DNA of 64,000 nucleotides from Agitococcus sp. (GTDB lineage Bacteria; Pseudomonadota; Gammaproteobacteria; Pseudomonadales; Moraxellaceae): NCBI GenBank assembly GCA_030646715.1, contig JAUSLJ010000011.1, positions 62,001 to 126,000 of the forward strand, read 5' to 3'. Shown piece by piece: positions 55,001 to 64,000 of this stretch (position 1 is its first letter; each line of letters starts with the position of its first letter). The notes under the pieces were generated by a model. It saw only the letters and a program-made list of their open reading frames with translations, ran no database searches and was not told where the DNA came from. The position numbers and the translations under genes were made by a program.

Positions 55001-58000
55001 ATTGGCTGGTAGATATGGGTTATGAAGGTGGTGATGGCGGTGGTGAGATTATTGCTGTCGGCACGCCTGAGCAGGTGGCTGATAATGTGAAATCGCATAC
55101 GGGAAGGTTTTTGAAGCCTTTGTTGGCATAAATACTCAATAAAAAATCAGCCGAAGCATTAGCTTCGACTGATTCTTATATCAATGTTATGGCATCACAG
55201 GCGCAGGAATAGTGCTTACAAACTGAAAGCTATTCTTGTTGCCAACGACGACATAATTGCCGTTTTGTTTGATCACCGCTTGACCAATACCGTCAATTGT
55301 TGAGCCATACGCAAACCAACCACGCCCATCGACAGAAACCATGAGCTTCGATTGATTAGCAATGCCACCCGTGCTACATAGCGCAAATAACAGACCATCC
55401 ATACTCGTTACATTTTTCAGTTCGCTACCACAGCTACTATCAATAAACGGCGAGTCAGTTGACCATGTTAAACCATCGGCAGACACTTGCGCGGCAGGAA
55501 AACCACCTGTTGCATAGTATTTACCATCTGCGCCTGTGGTAATGGTATTACCAAAACCACCATTTAAAGTGCTATCTCGAATATCCCATGTTGAACCTTT
55601 ATCGTGAGAAACCAACATTTTTTGGGTACCCTGATTTTGATGCAACACCAACAACTCACTTCCATGACCAGTAATATCAATTTTGTTGAAAAAGCCATCT
55701 AACGCAAAACTTTTTACTGTCCATGTGATTGCATCGGCAGATGTCGCAATAAACGTTGATTGAGTAAAAGTTGTCTCACTATTGTGGTAACCACCAACGA
55801 CAATAAATTGGCCATTCACATATTCGACTGCGCCAACAAAAAACAAACCATTCGTTTTCATGTCTGTTGGGCGGGGTAAATTGATGGCTGTCCATGTTAT
55901 GCCATCGGTGGTTTTTGATAAAGCTCCATTACCACCCGTCACAATCACCGTACCATTCGTCGCAACACCGTTTAATGCCAAAGTATTTGCTGTCGGTGCT
56001 AATGGCGAGTTTGACCATGTAAGACCATCATCTGAGGATTTTTGAGCTGCCGATTGTTGTGTCGACTCACCCACAGCAATCACAACATCACTTTTAGCCG
56101 CAATATGCTTTAATAGTGTTCGATTTAAGCCAGACAAACGAGTCGTCCATGTACTACCTTGGGGAATCTCTTGCCCAACAGTGACATCTATTTGTGGGAA
56201 TGAACAGGCCGCACCATTAGCAATCACTTCATAACTATATTTGCCACCTGCATAAATATTATTCGTATCGACGTAAGTAGTTCCTGTCTGATTAGGGGCA
56301 AAAGCTGTTAATGGAATATCTGTATTCCCTGCTTTGGCAGCTTTACGGTTAACTCGATAAGATGTAGCTCCATTTACTGTTGGCCACATCAACATAATGT
56401 TGGGCGTATTAGGGGGAATTAGAACGTTAATGAAAAGTCCATCACTTATAGGCTCAGATGCTTGTTTTCTAGACTGTATCGAGGTTGGATTGAATACTGT
56501 CACCTCACCCACACAATTACCACTTCCCCCCGTATTAGTCTCTTTAGAAGAAAAATACTCACCCGCATTTGAAAAATCGACACCATTCGTCGTTTTTTGC
56601 TGATTCAGTAAGTTGAAATCGACATGGGCGTTGTTTTTATCCAAATTGACGATGACATTGTTTTTGCTATCACCATTTTGACATACCGATAATACATTAG
56701 CAGTTGCCCCATTTAGTTTTACTAAAGCACTATTAGCAGTTGTATTAACAGCAGTTAATTGCAAAGTGGCCGCTTTAACTAATGTCGGTGGGCTAAGAGG
56801 GTCAAGTGCGCCGTTTTTAATTTCAACAGGATAGCTGCCCGTAAATGGTAATAAATCGGCAAAAGTTAAAGTAGGTAATTGACCACAATCTGCTGTATTA
56901 CTCGAAGTTGCAAGAACAAAAACAGCTAATGAAGTCACAGTTTGATTGAGTGCGGTATTTGTGACGGTAAGTTTACCCGTCACTGCCCCTTGAGGCACTT
57001 TTACCACTACGCTAGTTGCTGTGGCACTTATTATTTCTGCGACAACACTATTGGCAAACTGAACACTCATTTTGGTTTTATCAGCATTAAAACCTGTACC
57101 TGTAATGGTCACCTCTGCGCCAACTTGTGCAGTAACAGGCGTAAATCCTGTTAACGCAAATACTATCGCAGGGGGTGTTACATTCAAATTCAACGGATGA
57201 CTCTGCACAAAAGTCAACAACGCTTGCAACTTTGCCGTATCAAAACCATTCTGGCTGGCACTGGCAATAAAATCTTGAATTAATTTAAGTGCTTGTGCTT
57301 GATATTGACTGGCAAAGGTCGCGACATCATAAGGCAATGCGCCTGTATTACCCGAGCCGTCAATATCACCATCCGCTAAATCATTAGCAATCGCTTGAGC
57401 AAGTTTTAGTGCAGGTGCAGTTTCCGATGCGCCAAGTTGTTGTTGCGCCACTTTCGCTAATGTTGCCAATCGTAAAGCGTATTGTTCGGCTGTGCTTGAC
57501 CCCAATGCCGCTAACTCTTGTTGACTACCCACTAGGGTTGGGGCTTTCAAAATATCTGTTACGCCAAACGCGGACTCAATTTGTGCTTTTGCAGCATTTA
57601 AATGAGGGACAATACTATTACCTGCTCCTGCTAAGGTCTCGGCTCTTTTAACGGCGGCTTCCGTTAATGCAGTTACGCCAATTTCACTGTTATTGGCCAC
57701 AACTGTTGTTGCTGCACGGAGCATTGAGCCTGCAGGTAAATCAACCATCTGCCCTGTTGCTTCATCAAAATACTGTGCGCCATTTCCGCCCTGTACTTCG
57801 GCAATAACGGTGCTGACTGAACTAGGAATGTTGAAAGTGACTTTGCCTGTGCTGCCTGTATTTTGTTCGCCAATCGGTGCATTATTGGTTGCATTTTTTA
57901 ACACCACTTTTGCTTTTAATATCTTGCCTAAGGACGGGCTAATTGTCAGTGTTTTTAAAGTGGCATTATTACTATTACTTGACTGCGGATTGTCATGGTC

Positions 58001-61000
58001 ATTGCTATTACACGCCACCAGTAACATCGCCATGCTTAGTGCCGTTAATGCACCCTTTACGCTATTTTTATTCACGGTGAATATCCTTAATTAAACAAAT
58101 GGAGTACAACTACCCCATTAAGACTACTCGGATTTTGGCCACACTTTCAACCCTACCTAGAGAGGGAAAACACTGTTTTTATCTCGCACCCATCCAACTG
58201 AACTCATGACAAAATTTGACAACCATCGAACAGTTCGATAACCTTCAAAGCGACAGTATAAAATTCATAGGCTTTCTTGAGAGTTTTCGTTATGTCCAAT
58301 AGCACCACCGCCGATAACACCATTTCTATTGGTGGCAAATCGCGTTATTACGAACCTGCGCCACACGATATTGATGTTGCTAATTTTCGTAAAGTCGTCA
58401 CCAGCCGCCGCTCCGTACGCAAATTCTCCAACAAACCCATTCCTCAAGCCGTCTTAGATGATTGTTTGGACATGGCTTTGCTTGCGCCCTGCTCATCGGG
58501 TTTACAGCAATGGGAATTTTATGTCGTCCGTTCAGCCGATAAAAAAGCCAAATTAGTCAAAGCCTGCATGAGCCAATTAGCGGCTAAAACTGCCGCCGAA
58601 TTAATTGTTTGTGTTGCACGTACTGACCGTGTTGACGAATTTTCTCGGCAAATGTTGCGAGAATGGCCGATGCCTGATGTTCCTAAACTCGTCAAACGCT
58701 ATTACCAACTCATTCCTTATAATTACGCTGCTGGCCCGATGAACAGTTTTGCCTTCGCTAAAAAAGCTGCCTTTGCTTTAGGGGGATTGGTTGCTCCTGT
58801 CCCTCGTGGCCCTTATACCAAAAGCGAAGTTGAATTATGGGCTGCCAAAAGCACAGCTCTTGCCTGTGAAAACTTAGTCTTAGCCTTTAGAGCGCACGGT
58901 TTTGACACCTGCATGATGGAAGGTTTTGATGCCGTTCGCGTTAGTAAACTACTGCATTTAGGTGATGGCGCATTTCCGATAATGGTGATTGGTGCAGGTG
59001 AACGCGCAGACGATGGCGTATTTTGGCCACAAGTGCGTTTTGACCGCAATTTATTTGTTCACGAAGTTTAAATCTACGCCCAAATCACCTGTAGGGGCGA
59101 ATTTATTCGCCCTTAATCGCTTAGCTTTAATTGGCGAATAAATTCGCCCCTACCACGAATAAACGCAGTATCCCATTAAATAAATTAGACAATCCCACTA
59201 TAAAAGCTCTACGCTACCTACAAATAACATGATTTAAGCAAGGAGACATTTATATGCGCGCACTCGGCCCTATTGACCAAGCCTTTTTATGGTTAGAACG
59301 TCGTCAACAACCCATGCACGTGGGTGGTTTAATGCTGTTTAAAATCCCTGAAGATGCAGACAAAAACTTTGTGCAAGAAGTCGCCGCTCGCTTTAAAGCC
59401 GTCACCCCGCCCGTTCGTCCTTTTAACCAGCGTTTAGAAGGGATGTTTTGGGAAGAAGATGAAGAATTCGATTTAGAACATCACTTTCGTCATATTGCAC
59501 TACCCGACCCTGGTCGCGTGCGTGAATTACTTGCTTATGTTTCGCAAGAACACAGCGCCTTATTAGATCGTGCAAAACCATTATGGGAATGTCATCTCAT
59601 TGAAGGTATAGAAGGCAATCGTTTTGCCTTATATTTTAAAATGCACCACGCCGTTGTTGATGGTGTTGCGGGAATGCGTATTGCCCAAAAATCGTTATCA
59701 ACTGACCCCAATGAAAAATCCCTAACGCCTTTGTGGGCAGTGAAACGTGACAAGCGTCCTAAAGAAGAAACGACCGCTTTATCAAATTTTGCTGACACCA
59801 TGACACGCTTACGTCACCAAGCTAGCAGTATTCCTAAAGTCGCCAAAGAATTGTATCAAGCTATTCGCGCTTCTTACGAACATGACCCAGATTATGTTTC
59901 TGTGTTTCAAGCACCGCGTAGTATTTTAAATCAAAAAGTCAGTGGCTCACGCCGTTTTGCCGCCCAATCCTATGACTTACCGCGCATCAAAGCGATTGGT
60001 AAAGCTTTAGGTGTCACTATCAATGATGTTGTGATGGCGATGTGTGCAGGTGCATTACGTAGCTACTTATTGGAATTAAATGCTTTACCAGCCAAACCAT
60101 TAATTGCCATGGTTCCGATGTCTTTACGTCGTGATGACAGTGACGGTGGCAACCAAATCAGTATGATTCTGGCCAATTTAGGTACGCATTTAGCTGACCC
60201 TAAAGCGCGTTTAGATATAATTCATCGTTCAGTACAAAATGCCAAAGACCGCTTTAGCCGTATGTCTCCCTCCGAAATCATGGCCTATAGTGCGTTGGTT
60301 TACAGCATTTCTGGCGCAAACTTAATGACGGGGATTGCACCAAAACTTCAAGCATTTAACGTCATTATTTCTAATGTACCTGGCCCAAAAGAAAAGATGT
60401 ATTGGAACGGCGCAGAATTAGACGGTTTTTATCCCGTATCTATTGTGTTAAATGGCATGGCGTTAAATATGACGCTGACAAGCTATGTTGATAAATTAGA
60501 ATTTGGTTTGATTGCTTGTCGTAAAGCATTACCAAGTATGCAACGCTTGTTGGCATATTTAGAAGATGCGCTGGATGAGTTAGAAGTGGTTGCTGGAATT
60601 AAATAATAGTTTGTTTGCCAAGCAAGGGGCGAAAGATTTTTCGCCCCTACGTTTTCTTAGACCAACGCTTGTTGCGCATACGACTGATACGCCGCCGCTA
60701 CCGCCTGACCTTGTTGGCACTGATAACCTTGACTGACTAATACCGCTTCTAAGGCACTTAAACATGCAATGACATTTTCGACACGGCTAGAATAACCCAT
60801 CAAACCAATACGCCAAATTTTACCTGCTAATGCCCCTAAACCTGCACCAATTTCAATTCCATGCTCTTGCAACATCGCGGCGCGTACGGCTTTATCATCA
60901 ACACCTGTGGGAATATAAATCGCATTTAATTGCGGCAAACGCGCCTCTTCATTGACGACATAATTAATATCTAAGACTGCCAAGCCTGCCTTCAATGCCT

Positions 61001-64000
61001 CATGATTGCTACGATGACGCGCCCACGATTGCTCTAAACCTTCTTGTTGCAAGACAAGCAACGACTCATGCAAAGCGTATAAACTGTTAGTTGGGGCAGT
61101 ATGATGATACGTACGCGTTGTCTCACCCCAATAACCCAACAATAAATTTAAATCTAAAAACCAACTTTGGCACTTTTGTGTCCGTGCTTTAACAGCTGCA
61201 ATAGCGCGTTCATTAAAGGTAATCGGTGATAAACCTGGTGTACAAGAAAGGCATTTTTGACTGCCTGAATACACCGCATCTGCGCCCCACTCATCTACTA
61301 AAACGGGGACACCAGCCAAAGAAGTCACGGCATCGACAATCGTTAATGCACCATATTTTTGTGCGATTTTGCAGAGGGTATGTGCGTCTGATAATGCGCC
61401 TGTTGAGGTTTCGGCATGAACAAAGGCCAATACTTTAGCATCAGGATGTTGTTTAAACGCATCTTCTACTTTTTGTGGATCAACGGCATGCCCCCACACA
61501 TCATCAATCACAATTGCTTCACCACCGCAACGCTCGACGTTTTCGACCATGCGACCACCAAAGACCCCATTACGACAGACAATCACTTTATCGCCATGAT
61601 TAACCATATTAACAAAGCACATCTCCATACCTGCCGAACCTGGCCCTGAAACAGGAAAGGTCAAAGCGTTTGTGGTTTGAAAGCTATAGCGCAACAAGGT
61701 TTTAAGCTCTTCCATCATGCCAACAAAACTAGGATCAAGATAACCAATCGTTGGTTTGGCGAGTGCTTGTAATACACGCGTCGAAATATCCGACGGGCCT
61801 GGACCTAATAGACGGCGTGGCGGGGGCGTGTAAGCATTGGGAATCATTTCGGGTAACAGCAACATGATTATTTTTTCCATTTAAGCGTAGTTTTTGTTGT
61901 GCGATTTTGGTCTTTTACAGGACTTACGCATCGCTCCGCGATTAGCGCGTTTTGCAAACATAAAGCCGCCTAAAGCGGCTGCAATGTGAGCAAATAAGCG
62001 ATAACCGCGTAAGTCCAAATAAAGCCAAATCAGAAAATTTTGGTGTTCCGAAGACTAGCGAGAGTTTTGACAAGATGCAATGGGGAGAATGCTTGAGAAA
62101 CTTATCTGTAACGTATTTAACGTAAGGGCGATTCATGAATCGCCCCTACAGTTCAAACAACAGGAGCAAATCATTATTGCCCCTACGACAGGGCTTACTA
62201 TTCAGGAAATAACGCCTTCTCAAACTCAGGCAATGATTTTTGCATTTCTCCACCCATAAACATTTGTGGCTGTGAAGGCGTAAACCCTTCTTCTTTTTCA
62301 CGAGTCGCAATCGTTTGTTTTGCTGCGTGAAAAGCACTCACTAAAGAATGTTCTTGACGTAACGCTTCATCAAAAAATGCCCGACCAAAATAGGTAAAAT
62401 CAGCATCATCGGTACAACCAAACGAGGTTTTTGTCGCTTCGGCTGCCGTTATCACTAAGCTACTTGATGTTTGTAAGGAAGGAATATAAGCACCTGAAAA
62501 ACAAGATGAAATCACTACCACGCGCCAACGGATTTCTGCTTTATCTAATTCCTCTCTTAACCATGCTGGAGTTAAACTTTGAATATTTAACGGTTGATGA
62601 CTTAATTCAAAAGTACCATCTACAGAACCATGTGAGGTTAAAAATAAAAACAAGACATCTTCGTCTTTATTCATGCGTTGGCCAATGGTTTCTAAGGCTT
62701 TGCTAATACTGGTACGTGTAGCAATCGGTTGGCTCAGTGTCGTGTCATCATCATTAATCAATACTAAGGAGTGGCCATTGGTAGTGAATCGGGTATCAAA
62801 TAAACTCTGTACCGACTCAACCTCTCGTCTAAACACGCTTTGATAAGCCGCACCACCGATCCCTAAAAAATACCAATCGGTTTGCCCTTCTGTGCCTTCT
62901 TCAATTTGGGCTAAGGCGCGATTAAGCAATAAAGGCTGGACATAAAAAGCGGCTTCTTCGGTGATATGGGGTTCTTTTTCTGGGATAACGACTTCAGCGG
63001 CATACCATAAACGTTGGTCAGAAAATATCGTTGACCAACCAAACAACACAGCTACAGCAATGATGACACTTAAAATTCTTAACCACCACGCCCACGCCAA
63101 TTGCCTGCCAAAAAGAAACATTAATGCCGCTGTTGGCCAAACAAACAATGTCGGGTAAACGTAAGGAATCCATTGACTCAATGCCGCAGGAAACCATTGA
63201 CTTAATGCCGCCCATTGAATGCCCGATTGCAACAAGCCAACCATAATATCAGCGGCCAGCCAAAAAATAACGGGCGTTAAAATCAACCGCCACACGCCAT
63301 AACGCTGGGTCAAAAAAATACCAAACACTAGCCATAAAAACGGCGGTATCAAGTAAGAGGCAAAACCAACAGGTTGCAATTCGCCGGGCCAGCCTTCACT
63401 GACAAAATCAAAGGTAAAACTGGTGAGCAAACTGCCGAATAAAAACGTTAAAAACTGAATAGGTGTGGGATGCAAATGATGAAAGGCGCGCTTCAACCCA
63501 ATTAACATCATGAGTGCGGCAACAAAATTATCAAAAAATGAACGCACAAATACGCGAATCGGGCTACGAGACATAACGACAGAATCCCTAGAAATCGCGC
63601 GAATCATAGCAGTTCATCGACAAAGTTAGGCAGGCTTTGTCAACAAAACTTCTAAACTCATACATTCGGCTAATGCCTCAATATTCGGGGTTGTTTGATA
63701 GGGTAAAACGCCTAAACAAGGTGCAGGGATGATTTGTTTGAGTGTTTGAATATTTTCCTCAAGAGCGGCCATTGTTGGGTCAATGGTATTAGCGACCCAT
63801 CCTGCCAAACGCAAACCATCACGAATAATAGCTTCAGCCGTTAATAAGGCATGATTCAAACAACCCAAACGCATGCCCACCACTAAAATAACAGGCACTT
63901 TTAATTCTTTCGGCAATGAAGATAACATCTCACGATCGCTAATCGGGACACGCCAACCGCCCGCCCCTTCAATAATCGCAAATTGCGGCCGATGCGTTAA

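Overview
The window is chromosomal DNA from a gammaproteobacterium. Several neighbourhoods follow the Pseudomonadales pattern: hslVU, a putative PHA-granule-region gene, ubiE-ubiJ-ubiB, hisI-hisE and tatABC in a row; ssb, a YajR-type transporter and uvrA together; gspN-gspC-gspD apart from the other type II secretion genes; and a FimX-like c-di-GMP receptor. A wax ester synthase, a true H-NS-type protein and moderate, A/T-leaning codon use make a Moraxellaceae-like host my best guess. That is inference from synteny recalled from memory, not a database result. No rRNA, tRNA, CRISPR array, complete insertion sequence or prophage is recognisable.

Bases 1-17916 (minus strand) hold one long operon: a TpsB/FhaC-type outer-membrane transporter, a secreted-domain/ExbB fusion (DUF2341 + LamG + MotA/TolQ/ExbB), ExbD, a TonB-like protein, a putative porin, a periplasmic coiled-coil protein, a YbjN-like protein, and finally a giant filamentous-haemagglutinin-type TpsA exoprotein. 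The TpsA reading frame is open for at least 3364 codons and runs off the left edge. Packing an ExbB/ExbD/TonB motor and a porin between the two partners of a two-partner secretion system is the most striking arrangement in the window. A divergent gene (18148-18804) encodes a membrane-anchored, repeat-containing protein of unknown function.

Bases 19000-34900 carry an animal-haem-peroxidase/alpha-dioxygenase-like enzyme, a RidA protein and the housekeeping run hslVU (with a good candidate sigma-32 promoter), ubiEJB, hisIE and tatABC. These are followed by prolyl iminopeptidase, a sulfurtransferase, phosphatidylserine decarboxylase and a LysR regulator. Bases 35000-44700 carry a large uncharacterised protein beside a FimX-like REC-PAS-GGDEF-EAL protein, a RutE-type reductase, a second ABC1/UbiB-family kinase, and an E1alpha-E1beta-E2 2-oxo-acid dehydrogenase operon without an E3 gene.

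Bases 44700-58100 hold an FHA-domain membrane protein with gspD, gspC and gspN, then H-NS, SSB, a YajR-type transporter, UvrA and a large lipoprotein. Bases 58200-64000 hold a nitroreductase, a wax ester synthase/diacylglycerol acyltransferase, a class V aminotransferase, a membrane-embedded C13 (legumain-like) peptidase and the C-terminal part of BioD.

Three families of short palindromic repeats are scattered between genes. One has GGACTTACGC ends, about 96 bp long, with four copies including one internal deletion. One has GTAGGGGCGAAT-type ends. One is a looser set of GTCGAAG/GGCTCAG hairpins. The first looks like a non-autonomous mobile element (MITE-like).
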